Shown: piece after piece, positions 8,819-15,794 of the stretch
How positions within the stretch are numbered: position 1 is the stretch's first letter
Layout of the letters: the number at the start of each line of letters is the position of its first letter
NCBI GenBank assembly: GCA_015523575.1
Contig: WAJZ01000029.1
Coordinates: 1-19,203, forward strand
Reading direction: 5' to 3'
Source of the DNA: Candidatus Hestiella acidicharens
Lineage (GTDB): Archaea > Thermoproteota > Thermoprotei_A > Sulfolobales > Acidilobaceae
Length of the DNA stretch: 19,203 nt
Translations under genes and position numbers: made by a program
Notes under the pieces: generated by a model
What the model was told of the DNA's origin: nothing
Seen by the model: only the letters and a program-made list of their open reading frames with translations
The model's database searches: none

Positions 8819-9676
8819 GTGCATCTATTATTGCCACTTTTTTTCGTTGGTCTAGGGTTTGATGAAGGGTACATAACAAACAGAGCTATGGATGCAATAA
8901 ACAATTCTGACCTCCTATTTATAGATACCTATACGATGCCTAATGCAACTGGCATGATAGAAAAAATAAGAAGGTTAATAGGTAATAAGAAGGTAGTCGA
9001 AGCAAACAGGGAATTACTAGAAAAAGAGTCTAAGGCAATCATAGAAGAGGCTAAGAACAAAACCATATCAATATTGGTTCCTGGAGACCCTTTTATTGCA
9101 ACTACCCATGAATCCTTGGTAATAGAAGCAGCAGCAAATGGCATACAATATGAAATAATAAACGGTTTGTCAGGAATTTGCGCCGCCAAATCCATCTCAG
9201 GACTACAATACTATAAGTTTGGAAAGACAATAACAATACCAGGTGGATGGAGAAAGATAAAGGCCTTTAGTGTACTCCACGGATTCTATGGAAACCTCTG
9301 CCTTGGCTTACATACACTTTTCCTATTTGATATAAACGATAAGGGAGAGAGCCTGAGCATAAAAGATGGTATAAGGTACATCTTGGAGCTAAATGAGGAG
9401 GCAGGCCTCTATAAAAACCTTGGTGGATTACTAGGGGTGATAATACACGTAGGAAAAAGGAATGTAATATATGGAGATAGTATTTCGTCAATTTCCCAAA
9501 AAGATATCGAGATAGAACAGCCCTATAGCCTCGCAATACCATCTAGAATACATGCAATAGAGGAAGAGTACTTGAGATACAATGCGGGCATCGAAGATAG
9601 GGCTATTAAGCAACATAAGGCATTATTAAGCAACGATTTCTGTAAGTATCTGGGCTTATTAAGGGAATACCTCTAA
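8819..9676 (+). CDS. dphB: Diphthine synthase (EF-2 diphthamide methyltransferase)
   Basis: This S-adenosylmethionine-dependent enzyme methylates the modified histidine intermediate on translation elongation factor 2 during diphthamide synthesis. It belongs to the tetrapyrrole-methylase fold. The 285 residues are slightly long for archaeal Dph5 but within range. Visible marks are the N-terminal strand and loop FFVGLGFDEGYIT (about 8-20), the SAM-site segment ILVPGDPFIATTH (about 85-97) with its Gly-Asp-Pro, and GICAAKSISGLQYYKFGKT (about 125-143). GTG at 8819 directly abuts the PadR stop; a TTG at 8828 is an alternative only three codons in. The other pathway genes (dph2, dph6) are not in the window. 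Tight coupling to a PadR regulator is unusual for a gene normally treated as constitutive. Confidence 0.9.
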   Translation: MHLLLPLFFVGLGFDEGYITNRAMDAINNSDLLFIDTYTMPNATGMIEKIRRLIGNKKVVEANRELLEKESKAIIEEAKNKTISILVPGDPFIATTHESLVIEAAANGIQYEIINGLSGICAAKSISGLQYYKFGKTITIPGGWRKIKAFSVLHGFYGNLCLGLHTLFLFDINDKGESLSIKDGIRYILELNEEAGLYKNLGGLLGVIIHVGKRNVIYGDSISSISQKDIEIEQPYSLAIPSRIHAIEEEYLRYNAGIEDRAIKQHKALLSNDFCKYLGLLREYL

Positions 9677-9708
9677 AAAGCCCTAATCATTGTTACTTGA
9701 ATAAATAA

Positions 9709-10123
9709 CAATTCCTTTATCCTCTGCTCAAGCCAAATCAACCGTGGGAGAAGAAGCGTTTATTATGGTTAGCTGAGGAGTTTTACAGATTGTCAAGAAT
9801 ACATGGCAATTCCAGAGAAGTTACTGAAACCGATGATTAAAGCAACGAAAACAGTTATAGTTAGGGGCACTAAGCTTCCCAGATACTACTGCAACCTAGA
9901 ACTTGTACCTTAAGGTTCTGAAAGGTGATGGAAGCAAGGTTCTAAACCCATCAAAGCTTATATTCGCTTCTCGTATTGTTTACCTCGAATGCCACCCATG
10001 ATCCCAGGCGGATACCCAAACCCATGCGGGCCGAGGCTGAACTTCCTAGAGGTGAACAACTCTAAAATACCTGGAATGACAATCTGGAGACAAGCGGTCA
10101 GCAAAGTTACTACAAGGGGTTGA
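9709..10123 (+). pseudogene. Frameshifted remnant of an unrecognised gene
   Basis: Four successive plus-strand frames read like pieces of one protein. Bases 9709-9840 contain NQPWEKKRLLWLAEEFYRLS. Bases 9803-9913 contain AIPEKLLKPMIKATKTVIVR followed by GTKLPRYYC. Bases 9912-10001 contain LKVLKGDGSKVLNPSKLIFA followed by SRIVYLE. Bases 9998-10123 contain IPGGYPNPCGPRLNFLEVN and end just before the M50 protease start. Two neighbouring pieces join end to end at 9911-9913 (stop TAA overlapping the next frame). About 135 residues can be pieced together, requiring at least three frame changes, so the gene appears inactivated. I do not recognise the family. Sequencing error could also produce frame breaks, but three in 400 bases is unlikely. 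Confidence 0.45.
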
Positions 10124-10128
10124 AAACA

Positions 10129-11193
10129 ATGCAAACCGATGAAGATATAATAAGAAAAATCGTCGAGGGTCATCTCGAGGTAGAAGTAATTTCAAGCGAT
10201 AAGGGTCAGTATTTGCTTACGTTCAAAATACTTGGATTGAAAAAAGATAATAACCTCTCGGAGGCTTTCCTTAAGCTCTACAAGGACTTATCCAAACGAG
10301 GCTATGTGGCTATGATAAAAAGGGATTATGGAGAACTCACATTAAACGTAAGCAAAAAGGAGAGCAAAACAAAGAAAAGCATTGCTATAGGTTTGGCCAT
10401 CATAACTTTGGTCATGGTTTATGTTTCGGGTTTTGCATTTACCAAAAACCAAAGCCCCCTTTCATTAGAACCACTATCATACCTTATTGGGCTAATAGTG
10501 CCCCTCATAATACATGAAATGGGCCATTGGATAACAATGAGAAAATATGGTATCCCAGCTAGCCTACCATACCTTATTCCAGCCCCTCCCTTGCAACTCG
10601 GCTTTCTTGGTACTTTTGGTGCTGTAATAAGCATGGAGTGGATACCCCCAAACAATGACGTACTAGCACTAACAGGTATAATGGGCCCTTTCTTCGGTTT
10701 TATTGCAGCAATACCGGTTGCTGCCGTTGGCCTGAAGCTCTCTTCACTAGTACCGATTGCTTCAATTCCGCCAGGATCTTCGATAAATCTTATCCCTATT
10801 ATCTTGAATTTATTGACATACATAGAAAAGATACCTTCAGGATATGCAATACAACCATCAGCAATGATGTTTGCCTCCTATATAGTATTCTTTATTACGT
10901 TCCTTAATTTAATCCCCATATCACAACTGGACGGAGGTCATGTAATAAGGGCAGCCCTTGGTGAGAAAGCACACTACATAGTCTCTGGACTATTCGTAGC
11001 TATACTAATAATCTATGGGTTTTATTATCCTGTATTTATTCTGTTTGGATTCTTAGCCCTCTTTATATTTCTACTTACAAAGGGAAAGCATCCAGGAACA
11101 GCCATTAATGGTAATAAGTTAGGTTATAAAGGCATCTTGGCAGTAATCCTCTATTGTACCTTGCTTGTATTAACCCTACCCCTACCATCATGA
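10129..11193 (+). CDS. Site-2-type membrane metalloprotease (M50 family)
   Basis: This is a membrane-embedded zinc protease of the M50/S2P family, which cuts substrates within or near transmembrane segments. Numbered from the TTG at 10120, the zinc-binding HEMGH is at about 132-136 and the second zinc-ligand motif, LNLIPISQLDGGH, lies about 261-273 with the aspartate near 271. Together they make the active site look intact. The first 80 or so residues form a soluble domain, followed by a membrane segment (SIAIGLAIITLVMVYVSGFA) and several more, ending in two C-terminal segments. I prefer the ATG at 10129 because AAGGGG lies about ten bases ahead; the TTG at 10120 adds three residues. The gene stands alone on the plus strand after a broken gene and 85 bases before the Rpo13 candidate. 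The substrate is unknown. Confidence 0.87.
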   Translation: MQTDEDIIRKIVEGHLEVEVISSDKGQYLLTFKILGLKKDNNLSEAFLKLYKDLSKRGYVAMIKRDYGELTLNVSKKESKTKKSIAIGLAIITLVMVYVSGFAFTKNQSPLSLEPLSYLIGLIVPLIIHEMGHWITMRKYGIPASLPYLIPAPPLQLGFLGTFGAVISMEWIPPNNDVLALTGIMGPFFGFIAAIPVAAVGLKLSSLVPIASIPPGSSINLIPIILNLLTYIEKIPSGYAIQPSAMMFASYIVFFITFLNLIPISQLDGGHVIRAALGEKAHYIVSGLFVAILIIYGFYYPVFILFGFLALFIFLLTKGKHPGTAINGNKLGYKGILAVILYCTLLVLTLPLPS

Positions 11194-11235
11194 AACATAG
11201 CTGAGGTCCCCCTTTCTCATCAAAAGCAATGAAAA

Positions 11236-11245
11236 ATATTAAATT
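11236..11245 (+). promoter_or_regulatory. Candidate TATA box of the Rpo13 gene
   Basis: ATATTAAATT lies about 35-43 bases before the ATG at 11279 and predicts initiation near 11260-11267, so the AGGAGAG ribosome-binding sequence at 11268-11273 would be inside the leader. This supports separate transcription from the M50 gene. Confidence 0.45.
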
Positions 11246-11278
11246 CCCTTCAATCTTAAGGGAAATAGGAGAGACAGC

Positions 11279-11584
11279 ATGAGCGAAGATATTGAAGAAG
11301 AGGAAAGAAGCCCGCCTCCTGAAGAAGATGGCGAAGAGATCATCGAGTATAGGGTAAAGAACCCTGAGCTATTAGAAATAATGCTTAATTCATTTGAGAT
11401 ACTAGAGAAAGCAGCATCAAACGAAATAGATATTGATGATGCGAAGAAGCTTTTTAGCGAAAATGTTAAGGCTCGAATGGCCGGCCTTTCAAGCTCAGCA
11501 GTTAAAAGGGCAAGAAAGAAGAGAAGAGGTTCATCAAGAACGAAGAGAAGGAGCAATAGGAAGGCTAGAGGTTCCTCCCTTTAG
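11279..11584 (+). CDS. rpo13: Probable RNA polymerase subunit Rpo13
   Basis: The 101-residue protein has the three-part layout of crenarchaeal Rpo13: an acidic tail (about 1-22, rich in Glu and Asp), a central helical part (about 25-65) and a strongly basic tail (about 70-101, rich in Arg, Lys and Ser). The central ILEKAASNEIDIDDAKKLFS resembles, from memory of the family, the helix-turn-helix portion of Sulfolobus Rpo13, which also has a DEAK-like run before LFE. Rpo13 sits in the polymerase near downstream DNA and is thought to use its basic tail to hold DNA. Context agrees: Rpo6 and Rpo4 genes follow within 1.6 kb. The ATG has an AGGAGAG site upstream. The low-complexity tails make recognition uncertain; it could be another small basic nucleic-acid-binding protein. 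Confidence 0.6.
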   Translation: MSEDIEEEERSPPPEEDGEEIIEYRVKNPELLEIMLNSFEILEKAASNEIDIDDAKKLFSENVKARMAGLSSSAVKRARKKRRGSSRTKRRSNRKARGSSL

Positions 11585-11585
11585 G

Positions 11586-11591
11586 TTTTTT
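11586..11591 (+). terminator. T-run terminator candidate after rpo13
   Basis: Six T residues begin two bases after the rpo13 stop codon, in the short 13-base gap before the end of the convergent neighbour. Archaeal polymerases can terminate at such T runs without a hairpin. Confidence 0.4.
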
Positions 11592-11597
11592 ATAATC

Positions 11598-11978
11598 CTA
11601 TATAATCCTCTCGACTTTAACGCTAAATCCCAAGGACTTCAAGGAATCGATTATCAACTCGGTCTTCAACCTCCTATCAAACACTATCGTAACCGATTTC
11701 TTTTCTCCTATCTTGCCTAGTTTTATATTGTCAACAGCAACGATACCCCTTATCATCTCGCTTACATCCTTATCCGGTGTTATATAATCTTTAAATTTTC
11801 TTTTTTGATATGAAAGATATTCATCAAAATTATTTAATATCCTAACTGACTCCCTCAAGTCCTTGGTCTCAGTTCCGAGCCTTTTTGATACCTCTTCTAA
11901 AAGTTTTTTAGCTTCTTCCAAGGTCAGCTCAACGACCTTATACTTCCCCATGTCTATTTTTAACAAAACCTCCCTCAT
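11598..11978 (-). CDS. Hypothetical 126-residue archaeal protein
   Basis: I do not recognise this family. The 126 residues begin with a strand-like MREVLLKIDMGKYKVVELT, followed by a long charged helix (LEEAKKLLEEVSKRLG, about 21-36) and another helical stretch with LRESVRILNNFDEYLSYQKR (about 42-61). It ends with a compact alpha/beta segment: KKSVTIVFDRRLKTELIIDS, then LGFSVKVERII. There is no membrane segment, signal peptide or cysteine. The composition is coding-like and matches its neighbours. It is convergent with rpo13 (13-base gap) and divergent from rpoK, so it lies inside the RNA polymerase cluster on the opposite strand. The ATG at 11978 is the first start; a second ATG nine codons in is possible. 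A CCTTAAAAGC box at 12016-12025 could be its TATA element. Any role in transcription is a guess from position. Confidence 0.7.
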   Translation of the reverse strand: MREVLLKIDMGKYKVVELTLEEAKKLLEEVSKRLGTETKDLRESVRILNNFDEYLSYQKRKFKDYITPDKDVSEMIRGIVAVDNIKLGKIGEKKSVTIVFDRRLKTELIIDSLKSLGFSVKVERII

Positions 11979-12015
11979 ATTCCCATCCTTCTACGCTCAG
12001 TCCCAGAGTATCGTT

Positions 12016-12025
12016 GCTTTTAAGG
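12016..12025 (-). promoter_or_regulatory. Candidate TATA box of the hypothetical gene
   Basis: CCTTAAAAGC on the minus strand predicts initiation near 11996, about 18 bases before the ATG at 11978. The inverted pair GTTGC/GCAAC around 12013-12050 flanks it, but with only five-base arms. Confidence 0.35.
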
Positions 12026-12069
12026 GCTTATTTTCTAATTATCGCAACCAACTTTGCATCAGCGCATCA

Positions 12070-12077
12070 TTTTTAAT
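12070..12077 (+). promoter_or_regulatory. Candidate TATA box of rpoK
   Basis: TTTTTAAT lies about 45 bases before the rpoK ATG and would start transcription near 12099, leaving a leader with the AAGGTG ribosome-binding sequence. It shares the 140-base divergent gap with the minus-strand hypothetical gene. Confidence 0.4.
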
Positions 12078-12121
12078 CCTAGCACAATAAAAATATTTTG
12101 GTAAACTAAGGTGTAAAAGTG

Positions 12122-12412
12122 ATGTCAGGATCAAAGGTACCGGAAGTGTATTTGAACTACCCAAGGATAAGGAAGGAGATAAAGATAGGTCCTCCTTATC
12201 TCACGAAGTATGAAAAAGCGAAGATAATAGGCATAAGGTCACTTCAGCTGACCTATAATGCCCCGCCCTTAATAGATCCTAAGAGTATCAATACAACAAA
12301 CCCAGTTGAGATAGCAAAATATGAGGTTGAGAAAGGGATACTGCCTGTATCTATAATAAGGTACACACCCTCAGGAATGAAGCAAGTAATACCAATAAAG
12401 CTCCTTGTATAA
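12122..12412 (+). CDS. rpoK: RNA polymerase subunit Rpo6 (RpoK)
   Basis: This is the archaeal counterpart of eukaryotic Rpb6 and bacterial omega, which helps assemble and stabilise the large polymerase subunits. The 96 residues fit the family. The diagnostic stretch IGPPYLTKYEKAKIIGIRSLQL, followed by TYNAPPLID (about 23-52), is the conserved Rpb6/omega core. The C-terminal part (VEKGILPVSIIRYTPSGMKQVIPI) also fits. I prefer the ATG at 12122, eight bases after AAGGTG; a GTG directly before it adds one residue. It lies 95-100 bases before rpl21e on the same strand, so it may be the first gene of the rpoK-rpl21e-rpoF-topA series or a separate unit. Confidence 0.94.
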   Translation: MSGSKVPEVYLNYPRIRKEIKIGPPYLTKYEKAKIIGIRSLQLTYNAPPLIDPKSINTTNPVEIAKYEVEKGILPVSIIRYTPSGMKQVIPIKLLV

Positions 12413-12513
12413 GGAAAGAAAAACCTTAGAAGAAAGCACGTAAAAGCTTATTATCTATCTCTAGAAAATTCAAAGGTTGGGGTGTGTTATCTTCATACAA
12501 CTGGTGAATGATA

Positions 12514-12813
12514 ATGGTCAAGGCTCCAAGAGGCTACAGGAACAGGACTAGAAACATGTTAAGGAAACACGTAAGGGATAAAGGTCATGTACCAAGGTTG
12601 AGCAAGGTACTTTATCCATATAAAGTTGGAGATAGGGTAGTGGTGAAGATAGATCCTTCATTCCATGGAGGAATGCCTCATAAAAGGTTCCATGGCTTGA
12701 CTGGAAGCATTATAGGGAAAAGAGGGAGCGCATACATTGTTAAGCTAAGCTTAGGAAATAAAGAGAAAACAATAATAACTTACCCAGTTCATCTGGCACC
12801 TTTTAAACAGTAG
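12514..12813 (+). CDS. rpl21e: Ribosomal protein L21e
   Basis: This protein of the large ribosomal subunit is shared by archaea and eukaryotes. The 99 residues start with the canonical MVKAPRGYRNRTRNMLRKHV and continue with VGDRVVVKIDPSFHGGMPHK and FHGLTGSIIGKRGSAYIVKL, all typical of L21e (an SH3-like fold). I chose the ATG at 12514 because GGTGA lies about six bases before it and the protein then begins at the family's usual first residue; an ATG at 12508 would add two residues and overlap the ribosome-binding site. It is followed 19 bases later by rpoF, the standard archaeal gene order. Confidence 0.95.
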   Translation: MVKAPRGYRNRTRNMLRKHVRDKGHVPRLSKVLYPYKVGDRVVVKIDPSFHGGMPHKRFHGLTGSIIGKRGSAYIVKLSLGNKEKTIITYPVHLAPFKQ

Positions 12814-12832
12814 CATCAATAGGCTGATAGGA

Positions 12833-13192
12833 ATGCAGAGGAACATCATCTCAAAAAGGTATGTGACGTATTATGAAGCAAAGTCGATGGTTCAAGCAAG
12901 GATCTCTGATTCTGCCAACTTAAATGCAATACAGGAAAGAACATGGGAGTACCTAAAGACCTTCGGTAACAAAGACTCTCAGCTTGCATCAGAACTTATC
13001 AAGAGGATAAAAGATGAAGCAAAGATGCTTGAATCCACCGCGACCATTATACTAAACATATGCCCGAATGAGATACCTTTCCTCCTCTCTATAGTATCAC
13101 AGCTCCCAGAAGAGAAGAAGAGGGTTGTAGACGAAGAATCTGCGAAGAAAATAATTAATATTATATCTGAGTTCTGTTTTAAAAAGGACTAG
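12833..13192 (+). CDS. rpoF: RNA polymerase subunit Rpo4 (RpoF)
   Basis: Rpo4 pairs with Rpo7 to form the polymerase stalk, which binds emerging RNA and aids promoter opening and termination. The 119 residues carry the Rpb4-family marks: VTYYEAKSMVQARI near the start, then WEYLKTFGNKDSQLASELIK and LESTATIILNICPNEIPFLL (about 63-82). Position right after rpl21e supports the call, as this pair is conserved across archaea. The ATG has a weak GATAGG upstream and lies 19 bases after the L21e stop. The partner Rpo7 is not in the window. The DUF655-type gene that often follows rpoF in archaea is missing here and topA takes its place. Confidence 0.92.
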   Translation: MQRNIISKRYVTYYEAKSMVQARISDSANLNAIQERTWEYLKTFGNKDSQLASELIKRIKDEAKMLESTATIILNICPNEIPFLLSIVSQLPEEKKRVVDEESAKKIINIISEFCFKKD

Positions 13193-13202
13193 AGGATAGT
13201 TC

Positions 13203-15257
13203 ATGAGACGTTTTAAGGGGCAGGAATGTTTTGTTCCAAAGAAGTTCGTTGCACTGATTGCAGAAAAGCCAAAGGCAGCAGAAAGGATTGCATATGCCCT
13301 TAGTTCCTTGGGCAAATACAAGAAGTGTAGGCTCTATGGAATCCCATACTGGATTATCAACAAGGATGGTAGCAGCGTATTAGTATTGCCAAGCGCTGGC
13401 CACCTTTTTGGACCTTCAACAAAGGGAAGAGGTCTTCCGATTACAAAGATCCTATGGAGACCTATCCATGAATTCGACAGGAGTGCCTATTATACGAAAC
13501 CCTATTATAAACTTATGCAGCGCTTCATACCTCTAGCAGAGTCCTATATAAATGCCTGCGACTATGACATAGAGGGCAGCGTTATAGGATATAAAATAAT
13601 AGAAGAGTTAGGCGATCCGAAGAAAGCCTTAAGAATGAAGTTCTCGACCCTGACAAAAGAAGATGTAATAGAGGCATTTCATAAGATAGGGGGGATAGAT
13701 AAAGAAAATGTCAGGGCAGGAGAGGCAAGACATGAGCTAGACTGGCTTTGGGGAATTAACATCTCTAGGCTGCTGATGAAGATAATTAAAGACTTTAGCG
13801 GTAAAAAAATTTCCTTAAGTGCCGGTAGGGTACAAACGCCAACGCTGGCAGAGGCTGTTAGAAGGTGGAAAGAAATAAATTTGTACCTTCCGATACCGTT
13901 TATCCAAATCGAAATAGTAGGAGAATATGAAGGGAGACGATTTTTTATAACAACAAAGGACTGGTACCCTCAAAGTGTTTCGGAGGCAAGAGGACTCCTT
14001 GATTACCTAAACGAGAACCCCATACTCACTACAGAGTCTTTTAAGGAGTTTGGGGAGAGAATCAATCCACCACCTGCATTTAACCTAGGAGATCTGCAAA
14101 GGGAAGCTTCTAGGATATATGGGTTCTCACCATTCAGGACACAAGGAATAGCAGAGAGGCTCTACCTAGAAGCACTAATAAGCTATCCAAGAACAAACAG
14201 CCAAAAACTACCAAAATCGATAAACTATGGTAACATAATGAAAAAACTTGAGGGTCAAAGGTATTATAGCAGCCTTGTAAATGAACTTCTAAGAGAAACC
14301 CTAGGACGCTTAAAACCAGTAGAGGGGAAAGAAGAAGACCCTGCTCACCCAGCAATCTACCCTACAGGGGAATTTCCAAAGGGAAGACTGGACAAAGATT
14401 ATTTTAGGGTATATGACTTAATTACCAGGAGGTTCCTAGCAACATTTAGCAAGAGTGCATTAATAAACAACAGAATAGCTGTCTTTGCTGATGGAAAAAA
14501 TAGAAAATACAAGGCAGAAGGCCTTATAGTAATAGAGGATGGATGGTATAAGTACTACAAGTTTTCATACCCTAAGGAAAAGGAAATACCAGCGCTAAAA
14601 GTAGGTGACGAAGTCAAAGTAGTACACGCCTCGTATAGGCTTGTGTGGCCGAGGTGTAAAACTTCCTTAAGCAAGTCATCACTATTGAAGTGGATGGAAA
14701 GGGTAAACATAGGTACGAAGGCTACAAGAGCAAGAACCATAGAGATCTTATATAAAAGGAAATATCTGTCATTAATAGAAGGAAAGAGCGAAGTTACTGA
14801 ACTAGGTTATTCTGTTTTAAAGGCAATTGAGCTCATATCAAAAGAATTGACCTCGCCAGAGCTAACGAGGAAGTTTGAGGAGAAGCTTGATAAAATCTAT
14901 AGGGAAAGCGCTAAAAAAGATGATATAATAAATGAAGCAAAAGAATTCTTAGTAAAAATAGTGAAAGAGAAGATCGAAGATAAAAATATTGGAAATATGA
15001 TAGCAAAAGCTATAGGTTTGGTTAGACCTGAAGTGAGGTGCTCTGTATGCGGAAGAGAAGCTAAGCATAACATCGCAGGAAATCCCCTCTGTGAGTTCCA
15101 TTACGAGGCCTTAAAGAGGATAGAGGACAACCTTGAGGTATTGAGTAAAAAAATCGAGAAAAATAGGAACGAAGTACTAAAGGAGCTCATGAAGAACCCT
15201 TCAAGCGGGAAGTGGATAAAAGAGGCCTCAGCCTTCTTATTGAAGAGAAATGACTAA
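13203..15257 (+). CDS. topA: DNA topoisomerase I (type IA)
   Basis: This enzyme cuts and passes single DNA strands to relax negative supercoils. The Toprim domain begins with VALIAEKPKAAERIA (catalytic Glu near 21) and has the metal-binding ACDYDIEG (about 118-125). SAGRVQTPTLAEAV (about 206-219) is conserved in the family. The active-site tyrosine is in LISYPRTNSQKLP (about Tyr328). Near residues 612-637 a C-x2-C...C-x2-H-like cluster (RCSVCGREAK to LCEFHY) forms one small zinc finger; multi-finger C-termini are common in the family, so this tail is short. No helicase domain precedes it, so it is not reverse gyrase. The start lies ten bases after the rpoF stop, implying co-transcription with rpl21e-rpoF. 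Its TAA overlaps the stop of the convergent signal peptidase gene. Confidence 0.94.
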   Translation: MRRFKGQECFVPKKFVALIAEKPKAAERIAYALSSLGKYKKCRLYGIPYWIINKDGSSVLVLPSAGHLFGPSTKGRGLPITKILWRPIHEFDRSAYYTKPYYKLMQRFIPLAESYINACDYDIEGSVIGYKIIEELGDPKKALRMKFSTLTKEDVIEAFHKIGGIDKENVRAGEARHELDWLWGINISRLLMKIIKDFSGKKISLSAGRVQTPTLAEAVRRWKEINLYLPIPFIQIEIVGEYEGRRFFITTKDWYPQSVSEARGLLDYLNENPILTTESFKEFGERINPPPAFNLGDLQREASRIYGFSPFRTQGIAERLYLEALISYPRTNSQKLPKSINYGNIMKKLEGQRYYSSLVNELLRETLGRLKPVEGKEEDPAHPAIYPTGEFPKGRLDKDYFRVYDLITRRFLATFSKSALINNRIAVFADGKNRKYKAEGLIVIEDGWYKYYKFSYPKEKEIPALKVGDEVKVVHASYRLVWPRCKTSLSKSSLLKWMERVNIGTKATRARTIEILYKRKYLSLIEGKSEVTELGYSVLKAIELISKELTSPELTRKFEEKLDKIYRESAKKDDIINEAKEFLVKIVKEKIEDKNIGNMIAKAIGLVRPEVRCSVCGREAKHNIAGNPLCEFHYEALKRIEDNLEVLSKKIEKNRNEVLKELMKNPSSGKWIKEASAFLLKRND

Positions 15258-15751
15258 ATGACGTCATTGCCTGTGCCCTTTATGGCAAGTATCATAGAAC
15301 CAATATATGGTATTATTATAGGTGTTTTTCCATTAGAAGTCAATATAACGCCTTTAACCTCCCAATAAGGCACACCACCAGTCATGTATCCCTTATAAGA
15401 ATAATACCCGCAGTATTGTGGGTATCCTGGATCCGGTACTGGATTGTTATCTCCCTTTATAACAAAACAGAGTATTCCTTTGTGATAATACTTTGCCACA
15501 ACCCTGTGAATTATTAGCATACCATTATAATTGTAAACTACGATATTGCCAATAGCGATCTTACCGTAAGGCTCTTTATATGATATCGCTACATCCCCTG
15601 TATGAAGGTTAGGTAGCATACTTATTCCATCAACTACTACAGGGGTCACGCCATAAACAAAGTGTGCCACAAATACCAGCACGAAGAGTAGAACTACCGC
15701 AGATAAAGCCCCTAAACCCTTGGCATCCATTTTTCCTTTATTCCCCATCAT
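15254..15751 (-). CDS. Signal peptidase I, Sec11-like
   Basis: This membrane serine protease removes signal peptides from exported proteins after Sec translocation. The 165 residues are typical of archaeal Sec11-type enzymes. After a short cytosolic start comes a membrane segment (ALSAVVLLFVLVFVAHFVYG, about 15-34). The catalytic serine lies in DGISMLPNL (about Ser44), the histidine in LIIHRVVAKYY (about His82), which replaces the bacterial lysine, and aspartates follow in VIKGDNNPVPDPG (about Asp101 and Asp107). The ATG at 15751 is used; the neighbouring ATG one codon later is equivalent. It lies 43 bases downstream of the ribonucleotide reductase on the same strand, with T-rich bases between, so separate or partial co-transcription is possible. 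Its stop overlaps that of topA. Confidence 0.9.
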   Translation of the reverse strand: MMGNKGKMDAKGLGALSAVVLLFVLVFVAHFVYGVTPVVVDGISMLPNLHTGDVAISYKEPYGKIAIGNIVVYNYNGMLIIHRVVAKYYHKGILCFVIKGDNNPVPDPGYPQYCGYYSYKGYMTGGVPYWEVKGVILTSNGKTPIIIPYIGSMILAIKGTGNDVI

Positions 15752-15794
15752 GCACCATTATATGAAACTATAAGGAAGGAATAAAAACTTATTT

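Noticed and set aside
9958..10173. 71-codon minus-strand open frame over the broken gene
   Set aside because: It is antisense to the more protein-like plus-strand frames and overlaps the start of the M50 gene; the reading has no recognisable features.
13203..15257. Reverse gyrase instead of topoisomerase I
   Set aside because: No helicase-like domain precedes the Toprim domain and 684 residues are far too few.
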